A stretch of DNA of 64,000 nt from Paenibacillus hexagrammi (GCF_021513275.1 NZ_CP090978.1:3658001-3722000), one strand, 5' to 3'. Counted from the first letter of the stretch, positions 1-11,014 are shown. Notes: generated by a model from the letters alone, not told the origin. Translations and numbers: made by a program.

Positions 1-50
1 GGCTTTCCATGTATATTCTAAGCATGTTTTCGCTCACTGGAGTCTCCTAC

Positions 51-3043
51 TCAGGACTCCTTCTTTAAAAAGGAGCGCAAATCGGACAGCAGAATCGGCC
101 GGCAAATGTGGAAACCCTGCGCCATTTCACAATGATGCTGCATGGCTAGCTCATATTGTTCCTGGAGTTCGATCCCTTCGACGCAGCTCACTAGCTTCAA
201 GTCTTCAATAAGGCTGAGAATGGAATGAAAAATAGCGCTGCTGATTTCGTTGTGCTGGATATCTTTGACGAACATCCGGTCGATTTTGATAATGTTGAGC
301 GGTAAGGATTTAATAATCGACAGCGACGAGTTGCCAACGCCGAAGTCATCCAAGGCAATGCGTACGCCGAGATTCATTAATTGTTTCATGTGCGCGGAGG
401 TTTGCTCCATTTTTTGAATGGCCGCATGTTCGGTGATTTCAAGGCAAAGCAAATGAGGGGGCAGGCTCGTCCGCTCCAGTATCTTTGTAATCGTCTCGAC
501 AAAATTGCTCTGCGCAATATGCACAAAGGAGATGTTGATGGATACCATAAGCGGCGGGTATCCTTCGTCAAGCAGCCGCTTGTTGTCCGTGCAGGCTTGC
601 AGGAGAACCCATTCGCTGAGCGGGATGATCATCCCCGTTTCTTCGGCAAGCGGTATGAATTCTCCGGGCGGCACTTTGCCGAATACCGGCGAAGACCAAC
701 GCAGCAGCGCCTCCATCCCGATGATGGCTCCTGTAGAAAACTCCACTTGCGGCTGATAGTGCAGTTCGAATTCGCCTGCTTCAAAGCTCCTCGCAAGCAG
801 CCCTCCATCGTCAGTTTTTGCAGCGAATCCTCGTTCATTTCCTGGCTGTAGACGTGGTAACGGTTTTTACCGTTTTCTTTGGCTTGATACATCGCAATGT
901 CGGCGTACTGAATCAGCGATTCCCGGTCTGAGCCGTGCTCGGGACAGAAACAGATGCCGATGCTGGGTGTAGCGTAAACGAGGTGCCCATCAATATTGAG
1001 CGGCGCATTAAGCGCCCGCAGAATGGATTGGGCCACAGTTTCGGCATACTGATACGACTGCAGCTTCGTGCATATGATAATGAACTCGTCACCGCCCAAG
1101 CGGCCGACGATATCAAGAGGGCCGACGGAGCGCTCCAGCAGCCTGGCGATTTGGCATAATAGCTGATCTCCGACCAAGTGACCCAAGCTGTCGTTGACAA
1201 CTTTGAACCGGTCAAGATCCAGCATGATCACGGCGAGAGGATTCTCCTCTTGGGCAAGCTCCTCGGTAATTCGGTTGTAGATGTACCTGCGGTTTGAAAG
1301 GCCCGTGAGCGCATCGTGATAGGCGATAAAATAAATATCTTCTTCAGCCTTCTTACGCACCGTAATATCGACGATCGATCCGATCATGCGGATCGGCTGA
1401 CCTTTCTGATCCCGTACCGCCTCGCCTGCCGCACTGATCCAGATCAGGTCTTTTTGATTTTTAAGCATCCGGAATTCCCGTTGAAAATGCGTGCCATGCC
1501 GATAATGATCCATCATCGCATCCCGTAATCCCGGCCAGTCATCGGGGTGAATACGCTGTATGAACTCGCTTGCCTGCATCATGAGGCCTTCATGGTCCAG
1601 GATATGGTTAATTTTTCGGTTCCACTCGATCAGATTCGTGTCAAGGTCCCAGTCAAAAATGCCGTCATTCGTGGCGGAAGAGACGATTTCGAGTCTGTGC
1701 TCCCTTTGCCGCGCCTCTTCATAGAGAGTCTCGCGTTCCAGTGCATGGGCAAGAAGGTCCAGCGTATGTCTGACGGAGTGAATCAGCGGCCCCAGGCTGC
1801 TTGTATGACTCTTGTCAAAAATATTTCCGATCAGCACGATAAAGCCGAAATCCCGTTTTTCCGTTTTCAGGGTATGAACGGTCAGGCTTTCATTGGCTTC
1901 AACGATTTGCCCCAGCCAGGCTGGAGGAAAAGCCTCTTCGGCGAATATTTCGCCGACTTCCACGATGCATTCTTGCTTTCGGCTGAATATGTTGTCGATC
2001 CTCAATGTTTTGACATCACTTTGATCCGTATTCCATAAAGCCAGGCACCCCCAAGTATAAGGGGTATAAGAGAGCCAGGTCATATCCCTGATTTCTTCCG
2101 GGTTGGATCGGATCAGGTTTCCGCCGATATGATGGTTCCTTTGTATGGCGTTGGACAAAAATTCGATCATCTCCAGCCCATCGCTGTACAAAGTGTCCAT
2201 ATTCTCGGGTTCGGAAGGGACGCTGCATCCGCAGGACTGCCGGAATACCGGCTGCATCTTATTCACAATGACCGGGCCAGTCGAAGGCATTCCTTCAAAT
2301 CGGCGGAGCAGATACTCGCACATGTCCCGGCCCCGTTCGAACAAAGGCTGCGCAACGGAAGACAAGTGCAGCCGTCGAGCATATTCGGTATTGTCAAAAC
2401 TGAAAACCGCAATATCTTCAGGCACCCGAACGCCGAACGATTGAAAAGATTCCATAATCCCTACAGCAGTTAAATCTGCGCTGATGACAACGGAAGTAAA
2501 ATCGAATCCCCGCTGTTTCATTTGCTCCGCAACTTCCTTGCCATACTTCTCCCACAGGTTGGGCACATCGTAGATGAGACCTTCGTCAAACGGGATACCG
2601 AATTCCTGAAGCGCACGCAAATATCCCTGGAACCGCAGCATGATCTCCGGATTATTCGAACATTGAACGAACGCGATCCTCCGATGTCCGTGCTCAATCA
2701 TATGCCTGGCCGCCTCGTAACCCCCCTGTTCGTTATCGATGATAAATGTCGTACACTCGGCAAAACCGGACGAATCCGGCGTGCAGACGACAGGTTTTCC
2801 GCTAGCTTCCAGACGTGCAATATGTTCAGGATCTGTAATTGCATTCAATAAAACGATCCAGCCGTCGACATACTCGCAGCCCAAATACCCGCGGTATTGA
2901 TTGACATGGGCGGAGTCGTACGTCTGAATATTGACGACGTTCACATTATGTTCTAGGGCTGCTTTATGAATACCTTGCAGCATACCGTTGAAATAGAAGC
3001 CGTCCGTTAGCGCGGTGAGTACGCCGATTGTTTTTTTGCTCAT
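51..3043 (-). pseudogene. Cytosolic LacI-type sensor / PAS / GGDEF / EAL c-di-GMP enzyme, frameshifted
   Basis: Reading from an ATG at 3043, preceded by GGGGTG, the product starts with MSKKTIGVLTALTDG and has a periplasmic-binding-protein-like (LacI/GalR effector) domain over about residues 1-285. It has neither a helix-turn-helix nor a signal peptide, so it should sense a ligand inside the cell. A PAS domain follows (about 440-570), then a diguanylate cyclase domain with an intact RLGGDEF motif, then an EAL phosphodiesterase domain. The EAL half lies in another frame: the frame changes near base 775, where LKQ should run into EFELHYQPQVEF but one base is missing. The EAL part keeps EALLRW, LEITEH, DDFG and the K of IIKIDR, so both halves look catalytically sound. 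Either a recent frameshift or a sequencing error separates them. Likely role: coupling a sugar-like ligand to c-di-GMP synthesis or breakdown. Confidence 0.85.
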
Positions 3044-3319
3044 GAGAATCACCCCAAACTCAAGACTACTACTTTGTAGTATTCCATCGATGATGTGAAA
3101 TTCCTGTTAAAAAGATGACTCAATGCCGGATATCTATATAACCAAATTCACCCATTTTCCCTATCGAATTTCAGGATTTAAGAAGTCGGTTGTAAAACTG
3201 TTTTGCGGCAGCCGACAGAGTCGTGTTTTTCAATTCAGTGCCTTTACCAACCAGGTCATCCGTGATACTGTCGCTCTTCCAGCCAAATAACCCCGATCGG
3301 TTTTTACGCCCGAGGCTTC

Positions 3320-3508
3320 TCAATATCTTGTATTGATTCTTTTAATTGAATTGATGTCGAGCTTCGATTCCCAATGGACCGTAAGTAAGCATTTACTTCC
3401 TGTTGTACGTCGGTTAACTGTGTATAGCAAAAACCTCTGACGTAGTCCAAATTCTTGATAGCTTGAGTAGTACTCTCATAACGCTTTAAGAAACTCTTCT
3501 TCGTTCAT
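3320..3508 (-). pseudogene. Relic of the C-terminus of a family-2 glycoside hydrolase
   Basis: Translating the minus strand from the ATG at 3508 gives MNEEEFLKRYESTTQ and then the motif GFCYTQLTDVQQEVN. That motif is characteristic of the end of the TIM barrel in GH2 beta-galactosidase/beta-glucuronidase-like enzymes. After QQEVN the reading shifts by one frame to LLTVHWESKLDINSIKRI and stops at 3320, which is how such proteins usually end. Everything upstream of the barrel end is missing. This is a decayed fragment, not a functional gene. It shows that another carbohydrate enzyme once stood next to the GH87 gene. The rest of the 3053-3721 gap shows only an unassigned open frame ending at 3171. 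Confidence 0.7.
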
Positions 3509-3721
3509 TACTTATCACAATCGCGTCATTTCAGATCACAATTGTGGTAGGTCGCAACTTTGAATGGAGCTACAATTAGCATGCGTTCAGGATGTGCGCC
3601 TGAGCCGGAGGAGGCGTTACGAATACCACGAAAGGAGGAAAGGTTCTCTCGATACGTTATCTGCATCAAGCTATTATTGAATGTTTTCATTACTAATATC
3701 CAATTAGGAGGTTATGTTATC

Positions 3722-6700
3722 TTGTACAGCCCGTTCAATAGACCTCGCAAGCCGAAGAGCTTGCTGGTCGCTCTTATGGTGGTATTGTTGCTTGCTCAAC
3801 TTGGCGTTGTGGTGCCTGCCGCTCTCGCAGCCACGAACCTGGCGGCCGGCAAACCGGTGGCCGCAACCGGCTATAATGACGTCTATGTGCCGGTCAACGT
3901 CAACGACGGCAATCAAGCAACATATTGGGAAAGCTCGAACAATGCATTTCCCCAAACGATTCGCGTAGACTTAGGAAGCGTATATGCGATCAATCAGGCC
4001 GTGCTGAAGCTTCCTGCCGACTGGGGATCGCGCAGCCAGACGCTGTCCGTGCTGGGCAGCTTGGATGATGCGACCTATACGACTCTCTCAGGCTCGGCCA
4101 GCTATACGTTTGACCCCGCAAGCAGCAACATCGTTACGATCAATTTGCCGACGACTTCCGCCCGGTATGTCAAATTGACGTTTACCGCCAACAGCGGCTG
4201 GCCTGCTGCGCAGCTGTCCGAATTCGAAGTGTACGGCACGTCGACGGACGACACGCAAGCGCCGACGGCACCGGCCAATCTGACTTATACGACGCCGGCT
4301 TCCGGCCAAATCAAACTGACGTGGAACGCTTCGACGGATAACGTCGGCGTCACCGGCTACGACATCTTTGCGGGCGGCAGCCTTCGCGCCAGCGTTGCCG
4401 GCAACGTGCTGACCTATACCGATAACCAGCCGGTTACGGCGACTGTCAGCTATTACGTCGTCGCCAAGGATGCGGCAGGCAACGTGTCTACCGCCAGCAA
4501 TACGGTTACGCGTAACGGAAACACCGGAGGCGGCACTAACCTCGCTGCTGGCAAAACGGTCACCGCGTCTTCCAACACGCAAACCTACGTCGCGGCGAAC
4601 TCTAACGACGGCAACGTAGCATCATACTGGAAGCGCATCGGGCGCTTATCCGGCAACACTCGCAGTAAGCTTGGGTGCGAACGCTTCCCTTTCGTCAGTT
4701 AATGTCAAGCTGAACCCGGACCCGGCATGGGCGACACGCACGCAAACGATCGAGGTGCTGGGCAAAACGCTTGGCGGATCCGCCTTCACAACGCTCGTCC
4801 CCGCGACCGCCTATACATTCAATCCGTCCAGCGGCAATACGGTAACGATCCCCGTATCTGGGACGGCCAGCGACGTACAACTGAAAATCACGGCCAACTC
4901 CAGCGCCTCCGGGCGCTCAAGTCGCGGAATTCGAGGTTCACGGCACCCTGATCCAGAACGGCGACACGCAAGCACCTACGGCTCCGGTGAATCTGGCTTG
5001 TACAACACCGGATTCTGGCCAAATTAATCTGACGTGGAGCGCTTCAACTGATAACGTCGGCGTCACCGGCTACGACATCTATGTAGGCGGCAGCCTTCAT
5101 GCCAGCGTTGCCGGCAATGTACTTACTTACACCGATAACCAGCCGGATACGGCGACCGTCAGCTATTACGTTGTCGCCAAGGACGCTGCTGGCAATGTGT
5201 CTGCTGCCAGCAACACGGTAACTCGTATTGGCAGCAGCGGAGGCGGCACCAACCTCGCTGCTGGCAAGACGATCACCGCCTCGACCAGCACGCAATCGTA
5301 TGTCGCAACCAATGCCAATGACGGCAATCTGGCTACATATTGGGAGAGCGCATCGGGCGCTTATCCGGCGACACTCGCAGTAAGTTTGGGCGCGAATGCT
5401 TCCATCTCGTCCGTTAACGTCAAGCTGAACCCGGACCCGGCGTGGGCGACACGTACCCAGACGATCGAAGTGCTCGGCAAAGTGCAAGGTGGCTCCTCTT
5501 TCACGACGCTCGTCCCCGCGACTGTCTATCCGTTCGATCCATCTTCTGGTAACACCGTCACAATTCCGGTGTCGGCGACAGCCAGCGACGTACAGTTAAA
5601 ATTTACGTCGAATTCCGGTGCCCCTGGCGCGCAAGCAGTCGAGGTTGAAGTCATCGGCACGCCGGCTCCGAACCCGGACCTGGAGATCACCGGCCTAACC
5701 TGGTCGCCGGCTTCGCCGATCGAGACTGATTCGATTACGCTGAATGCCGTCGTAAAAAACAGCGGCACCGCCTCCTCTGCAGCGACTACCGTTAACTTCT
5801 ACATGGGGGCGACGAAAGTCGGTTCCGCATCAGCACCCGCGCTGGCAGCAGGAGCATCGGCGACCGTATCGGCAAGCATAGGGGCACAAACGGCAGGCAC
5901 CTATACACCGTCCGCAAAAGTTGACGAGGAGAATGCCGTCATCGAGCTGGATGAAACGAACAACAGCTTCACGAGCAGCTCCAGCCTGATAGTCAATCCG
6001 GTCCCGAGCTCCGATTTGGTTCCCGTCGTGAGCTGGACACCAAACAATCCTTCAGCTGGCAATCTCGTGAACTTCTCCGTTTCGATCAAGAACCAAGGTA
6101 CGATAACTTCTGCAAGCGGAGCGCATAATATTACGCTTACGTTGAGGAACGCTACGACCGGCGATGTCGTAACTACGTTGACCGGCTCACTTGGCGACGC
6201 TATCGCCGCCGGCGCGACGACAAGTCCAATCAGCATGGGCACTTGGACGGCAGCAAACGGCAGCTATACAGTCACAACCTCGATAACGATCGATTCCGCG
6301 GAAATTCCGGCTAAGCAAAGCAATAACGTCCAATTGCAATCGTTTTTTGTCGGCCGTGGAGCGAACATGCCGTTTACGGTTATCGAAGCGGAATCTTCTG
6401 CCAATGCGACAAACGGCACGAAGCTTTCCCCGAACTTCAATCCGGGTGATTTCGCCGGCGAAGCTTCCGGACGTTCCGCCATATATCTGGATTCGGCAGG
6501 CAAATATGTTGAGTTTACGCTTACTTCCCCGGCAAACGCTTTCGTTCTTCGCAGCGCATTAGCGGAAAATACGAACGGCTCCGTAAGCATTTACGCTAAC
6601 GGAGTAAACAAAGGCAAGTTCAACGTAACGTCCAAATTTTCGTATTTGTATGCGACGCCTAGCACGCTAGGCCGGCTTGGATACGACAATTCTGGTACGA

Positions 6701-8032
6701 AAGCTTACTGGCTCTATGAAGACTCGCAGTTGATGTTGGATCAAGTGTATCCTGCTGGAACAAAAATCAAAGTCCAAATCGACAGCGGAGATGTATCTTG
6801 GATCTATGTAGATTTGCTCGAAACGGAGAACGTTACTGCAGCAGCCTCCAATCCTGATCCGTCCAAATATGTGGAAGTTTCCGCGACGAAGTCAATCGAT
6901 CAAGCTCTTGCAGAATTCAGACAAGACACGACCAAGAAAGGGAATCTTTATCCCGGCCGGCACGTGGACGCTCCCCGGCAAAATTTCCATATACGGACGC
7001 GCAACTGAAATTATCGGTGCTGGACCATGGTTTACGAAGTTGACGGCTCCGCAAGACCAATCCAATACGGACGTAGGATTCAGAATTGATTCTACGGCGA
7101 ACGGCACCACCATCCGCGACTTGTCTGCCTGGGGGAACTATCAGTACCGCGTTGATGGGCCCGGCAAGTTCCTCGACGGAGACCACATGCAAAACGTTAC
7201 GATTCAAAACGTGTGGGCAGAGCACTTCATCTGCTTGTACTGGGGAGTTGGAGCTTCCAACAATACGTTCCGCAACAACCGCATCAAGAACACGTTCGCG
7301 GACGGAATCAACATGACTAATGGTTCCAATAACAACATCATTGACAATAACTACGCAAGGGCAACAGGTGACGATTCCTTCGCGGAGTTCAGTGCGGTTG
7401 ATGCCGGCGGTTCCTACAACGTAGGAAACCAATTCACCAACAATACAGCCGTTTGCGTACGGCGAGCAGCTGCTTTTGCCGCATACGGAGGTTCCGGCAA
7501 CCTCTTCCAGAACCTGTATGCAGCAGATACATTGACATATCCGGGCCTTACGATCAGCAGCTTGAGCTTCGGTTACAATACTTTGGGCTTTGGCGACCAA
7601 GATACGGTATTCGACAGCATAACGTTGGACCGAACGGGCGGCGATTTCTGGACCAGTGTCGGAGCCGACGACAAGATCAACGATTACCAGAACTTCGGAG
7701 CTATCTGGTTCTTCGGAGGCGACAAGGTATTTAAAAACATCTTGGTGAAAAACGTTGACATCAATAATTCGGTGTATTTTGGCCTAATGTTCCAGTCGAA
7801 GTCGCCTGAGAACCTCCCGATGCAGAATGTTCGAATCGAGAACGTCAACATCAACAACCCGACACGCTATGGCATCAAGCTTGTCGTCAGTGCGGAGCAA
7901 GGGCAAGGTCCAGTTGTGGGTGGGGCAAGTTTTACGAACGTGAAAATTAACAACCCGGGAGTTAAAGCCATCTACGGCGAAGACAAATGTCCGAACTTCA
8001 TTGTAACAAGAACATCAGGGAATAACTGGTAA
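3722..8032 (+). pseudogene. Secreted GH87 alpha-1,3-glucanase (mutanase-type), broken by three frameshifts
   Basis: A TAGGAGG site at 3705-3711 precedes a TTG at 3722. The product begins with a signal peptide ending VVVPAALA. Then come discoidin (F5/8 C), FN3, a second near-copy of the discoidin-FN3 pair, a third discoidin, two CARDB-like domains, a CBM35-like region and a right-handed beta-helix catalytic domain. The catalytic domain carries Asp at 7301-7303 (FADGIN) and an Asp pair at 7370-7375 (TGDDSF). The 23-residue spacing equals that of the three catalytic Asp residues known in GH87. Frame breaks lie near 4629 (2-bp loss relative to the duplicated copy at 5345), near 4910 (1-bp gain) and near 6943 (extra G in AAAGGG). 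The enzyme would hydrolyse alpha-1,3-glucan of fungal walls or dental-type mutan. It is either a pseudogene or an intact gene hit by sequencing errors. Confidence 0.85.
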
Positions 8033-8052
8033 TTGCACTTCTACTAATTGTT

Positions 8053-8088
8053 AACTGCCCTCATGTCTTAAAAAACTGCGGGGCAGTT
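8053..8088 (+). terminator. Inverted repeat after the GH87 gene
   Basis: AACTGCCC pairs with GGGCAGTT 20 bases further on, 20 bp after the GH87 stop codon. No T run follows, so termination is plausible from position but not shown by the classic signature. Confidence 0.4.
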
Positions 8089-8115
8089 GACAATATCTAA
8101 ATAGGCACTAGAATT

Positions 8116-8415
8116 ACTCAAAATCCTTGGCTCAAAAAAAATCTGGATACTGAACGAACCCGCACGGAATGTATTGACCTTCTGGATTGGGAGTGTTCTG
8201 AGCTTCTGCCCGCCGTACAAGCCAAACTACTGTGCTTACATCGCTCTGGACTTTATTACAATTACAATCCGGTCCCTCCCTTACCGGAGGAAATAAGCCT
8301 CAATCACCGGATTGACGAGCTATACACGCAGCATTCATTCCTTGGGTATCGGAAGATTGCTGTCATCATGAACCGGGAAGGAGACCGCATTAACGAAAAT
8401 ACAGTGAGGAGCTAA
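8116..8415 (+). mobile_element. IS3-family transposase relic (OrfA/OrfB junction region)
   Basis: One open frame reads WLKKNLDTER, then CLHRSGLYYNYNP, then IDELYTQHSFLGYRKIAV, ending at the TAA at 8413-8415. This is the N-terminal part of an IS3-group OrfB (HTH_21-like region) fused to the WLKKKL end of OrfA. The DDE catalytic core is absent, so the element is dead. I see no terminal inverted repeats around it. Confidence 0.7.
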
Positions 8416-8451
8416 TTATGGTCAAGTATTAACAGTGGAATTAAACATAGT

Positions 8452-8703
8452 CTATACGAAAGAAATAGGTCCAGATGATGAGCCTATGCCTTCGATTTTA
8501 ATAGAGATTCGCTGTTGCCTTTTGTGGTTTGACATGCGGACCTGACAACTAGTGTGGAAGAAGCCACGAACTATTTCGCCGTGGGTGTAGCCTTCATCAT
8601 CACTCGTTTTTTCTTTGTTTAATTCGTATAGGGCAACGGACAGTAAGGTTTCCGCTGTAAACAATAGCTCAAGATCTCGCAGAAGCTTGCCAAGAAACTC
8701 CAA
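8452..8703 (-). CDS. Small unknown open frame, possibly a gene fragment
   Basis: An 83-codon frame with a TTG start and no convincing ribosome site. The product starts MEFLGKLLRDLELLF and ends SSSGPISFV, with no signal peptide, membrane segment or motif I recognise. It lies between IS3 and IS21 debris, and a stop codon sits just upstream in frame. It is more likely a fragment of a disrupted gene than an intact one. Confidence 0.25.
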   Translation of the reverse strand: MEFLGKLLRDLELLFTAETLLSVALYELNKEKTSDDEGYTHGEIVRGFFHTSCQVRMSNHKRQQRISIKIEGIGSSSGPISFV

Positions 8704-8719
8704 ATATTAGCTCTTGTGC

Positions 8720-9125
8720 TTGGAGGCGACAGAATCACTCGTTTCATATGACGCTAATCGGTACTCGGTTCCCTGGCGCTATGTTGGACAAACCGTGTAT
8801 CAGTAAGATGAGCAGAACGGGTTGCATCCGTATCTACGCCGGTAGCGGATGCATTGCCGAACATGAGAGATCGGCGGGGCGCCATCAGCTCGTCATGAAC
8901 CGTAAGCACAATGGAGGGTATCCGTTCAGCTTGCGGCAAACCTACACAAGCCCCATGCCTCGTTTCGCTCTGCAGGAGACCCCGCAGGTCGTGGAACGCA
9001 AGCTGTCGATATATGAGCAATTTCTAGAGGAAGCGGTGCTACAATGGTCGTTGTCCAAGAACGTCTTCAAGAAGCTTTTCAGCAGTTCGGATGGAGCCGC
9101 ATTCCGGAGATTCTCCATACTCATG
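8720..9125 (+). mobile_element. IS21-family IstA relic, C-terminal part (plus strand)
   Basis: Across several frames the plus strand spells the end of an IstA transposase: SLVSYDANRYSVPWRYVGQT, then a stop and frame change, then IRIYAGSGCIAEHERSAG, RHQLVMNRKH and VVERKLSIYEQFLEEA. At least two frameshifts and one in-frame TAA are present, so it is inactive. Its 3' side meets an IstA fragment on the opposite strand. Confidence 0.7.
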
Positions 9126-9130
9126 CCGCT

Positions 9131-9350
9131 CAATCCTCAAAAGGGATGAGATTAAAGGACTTCAGCTGCTCTCGCTGGAGCCGCTGAACCGGTACTCATG
9201 CGTAGCACCATGAATGCCGGACGTTCGCAACTGCATCCAGCCAGTGGCGAGCCTGGATGTTCAGTTCAATGAGGCCCGTGAACGTGCGGATGCGTGGCCA
9301 GAAGTTCTTGCGTACATAACCGACGCCGTTTTCCACTTTGCCTTTCGATC
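9131..9350 (-). mobile_element. IS21-family IstA relic, central part (minus strand)
   Basis: The minus strand reads KGKVENGVGYVRKNFWPRIR and QARHWLDAVANVR. After one frame change it reads IHGATHEYR, and after another QRLQREQLKSFNLIPFED. These are adjoining segments of an IS21 IstA. The fragment faces the plus-strand IstA fragment head to head, which implies at least two insertions or an inversion during decay. Confidence 0.7.
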
Positions 9351-9478
9351 GAGCTCGGTAAGGGTCACAGCGCCGGAGCAGAAATCCGTGATGGGCGGCA
9401 AAGCCGGCGAAGTGTTCATTCCATACAAGACGGCTCTACTAATTGTTGGATGACAAATAAGTTTTGAAGTGCAAAAAG

Positions 9479-9508
9479 CCAGCAAACTCAAGGGTTTGCT
9501 GGTTTCTT
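9479..9508 (+). terminator. Strong stem-loop with T run
   Basis: CCAGCAAAC pairs with GTTTGCTGG across a 6-base loop and is followed by TTTCTT. On the other strand the stem is followed by CTTTTTGC, so it may work in both directions. No intact gene ends at it; it belongs to debris. Confidence 0.6.
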
Positions 9509-9598
9509 CGTGAAAAATAAATTGACAAATAAAGTTATAAAATGTCCTAGACTGTCGCTGTTTGATTGAACTAACGTTATCCGATAGTTGAATAATGA

Positions 9599-9817
9599 TT
9601 ATGTTGAATCTGACTTTTCTCTAATCCTTATATTAAATATTTCCCTAATAAATGCACCTATAATTAGTGATAAAACAATTACTACGAAAAGGTTTAACAT
9701 CCTAACAAATAAAAAGGGTGAGTTAATAACTAATAAGCTATCACCTATAACAATAATTGCGAAAAGAACACAGAATAGAATCAATTTAGCAGGCGTATTC
9801 CTCTTTTCTTTCACCAT
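9599..9817 (-). CDS. Small two-helix membrane protein of unknown function
   Basis: A 72-residue product with ATG at 9815-9817 and GAGGGGAGGG six bases upstream, one of the better ribosome sites in this stretch. After a basic start (MVKEKRNTPAK) there are two hydrophobic segments, about residues 12-32 and 38-60, and a basic C-terminus (RIREKSDST). It is likely an inner-membrane protein with both ends inside. I do not recognise the family. Its DNA is distinctly AT-richer than the GH genes around it, as is that of lspA next door, suggesting separate ancestry. Confidence 0.6.
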   Translation of the reverse strand: MVKEKRNTPAKLILFCVLFAIIVIGDSLLVINSPFLFVRMLNLFVVIVLSLIIGAFIREIFNIRIREKSDST

Positions 9818-9911
9818 CCGATCCCTCCCCTCAAAATTTCAACAGATACAGATTCATTACAATAGACAAGCAAACGAGTTCATTTGTTATGCAAATCTGC
9901 CCGTTAGCGGG

Positions 9912-9941
9912 GTGAAGGGCTGCCACGCGGCAGCCCTTCAC
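9912..9941. terminator. Perfect 13-bp stem-loop downstream of lspA
   Basis: GTGAAGGGCTGCC and GGCAGCCCTTCAC flank a four-base ACGC loop, 30 bp beyond the lspA stop. There is no clear T run on either side. It is probably the lspA terminator or a barrier between lspA and the downstream small gene. Confidence 0.5.
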
Positions 9942-9971
9942 TGTTTAACTATCGTGTCCCTATTCGTTTAA

Positions 9972-10469
9972 TTAATAGGCTTTCTTAACTTTTATCTCTT
10001 TTATCCAATCAAAAGAGGCATTGGTAAAAATAAGTACAACACCAAAAAAAATAGCTGAATCTGCTATGTTAAAAATCTGAAGCGGATAAAACAAATGTCC
10101 GAAAATTGTAAAATGAAAATTAAATTGAATGAAATCTACCACTTTACCGTAAAAAATTCGATCCGTAAAATTCCCGATCGCTCCACCTAAAATAAAACAG
10201 CTTGCAATTGCTAAGATTTTCTTTTTTTCTCTCAGCACTTTGCGGATGTACCACAAAATTCCACCTATAATAATGACCGTAATTGCAATAAAAAACCAAT
10301 GTTGCCCCTCTAGAATACCATAAGCAGCTCCTCTGTTACGGATTGAAGTGATTTGAAGGACATCTCTAATTATAGGACGGGATTCATCCAAACTAAGTTT
10401 ATTCCTAATAATCCATTTGGAATATTGATCAATTAATAAGACGAATAATGCGATCGCATAATAAATCAT
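9972..10469 (-). CDS. lspA: Lipoprotein signal peptidase (signal peptidase II)
   Basis: The 165-residue length is typical of LspA. This aspartyl membrane protease cleaves the signal peptides of diacylglyceryl-modified prolipoproteins. Four membrane segments are visible. The two signature regions are present: GGAIGNFTDRIFYGKVVDF with the first catalytic Asp, and FNIADSAI with the second. AGAAAGGGAG precedes the ATG at 10469. It stands alone, in AT-rich DNA among mobile-element debris and away from ileS or rluD, its usual neighbours, so it could be an accessory second copy. Confidence 0.95.
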   Translation of the reverse strand: MIYYAIALFVLLIDQYSKWIIRNKLSLDESRPIIRDVLQITSIRNRGAAYGILEGQHWFFIAITVIIIGGILWYIRKVLREKKKILAIASCFILGGAIGNFTDRIFYGKVVDFIQFNFHFTIFGHLFYPLQIFNIADSAIFFGVVLIFTNASFDWIKEIKVKKAY

Positions 10470-10574
10470 ATTATGGGCTCCCTTTCTGAAATAAAGTGGG
10501 GTCTCACTTAGTAAAAGAAATATAGGCTTTGGATTCCCAATACCTTTTTAATAATACCATATTCCGGATATAAA

Positions 10575-10901
10575 TCACTGGTTTTTCATTAACATTATAC
10601 TGCCCGATCGTTCAACAAGCTGCCGATTCGCCGGCAGCTTGTTTTTCATGATGCTATTGTGTCTAGTATAACGACGAACACTGCTGGTCTGCATTAGGTT
10701 CTTAAAAATAGTCAATTGGATCTTGTAAAGGAAACGACAGATTGTCGAGGCATCATCTATTTGATACTCACATAACTCTTCTAGAAGGTCATCAAGTTTT
10801 CGTAGACTTTGCACACTAAAATCAAAATTTCCTTTATCTGAAAAATTGTTTACGAAACTTTCTGCCGTAGTACTAATGTCTTGCTCTAATCTATTCTGCA
10901 T
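10575..10901 (-). pseudogene. Truncated gene of unknown function
   Basis: The first 50 residues (MQNRLEQDISTTAESFV, NFDFSVQSLRKLDDLL) look like a real acidic cytosolic domain. After DDAS the composition changes to basic and random-looking. The last codons run through the stem-loop at 10614-10646, which is not expected of a real C-terminus. I read it as the 5' part of a gene joined to unrelated DNA. Family not recognised with confidence. Confidence 0.4.
10614..10646 (+). terminator. Stem-loop with T run inside the truncated frame
   Basis: CAAGCTGCCG pairs with CGGCAGCTTG and is followed by TTTTTC on the plus strand. No plus-strand gene ends here now, so it is probably left over from a deleted gene. 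Confidence 0.5.
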
Positions 10902-11014
10902 ATATGCTCCCCGCGAAAATAGTAGACTTACTGTTATCGATATTAATATCCAGTGAAAAAATAATACAAAAAGAGTGAATGACTATATTACTTTTTTCAT
11001 ACAGCACCAGTTAC

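Noticed and set aside
3171..3316. Open frame reading GLFGWKSDSITDDLVGKGT ... AAAKQFYNRLL, considered as a LysR C-terminus
   Set aside because: The resemblance is to a short, weak pattern only; no start or other LysR feature is present, so I do not assign it.
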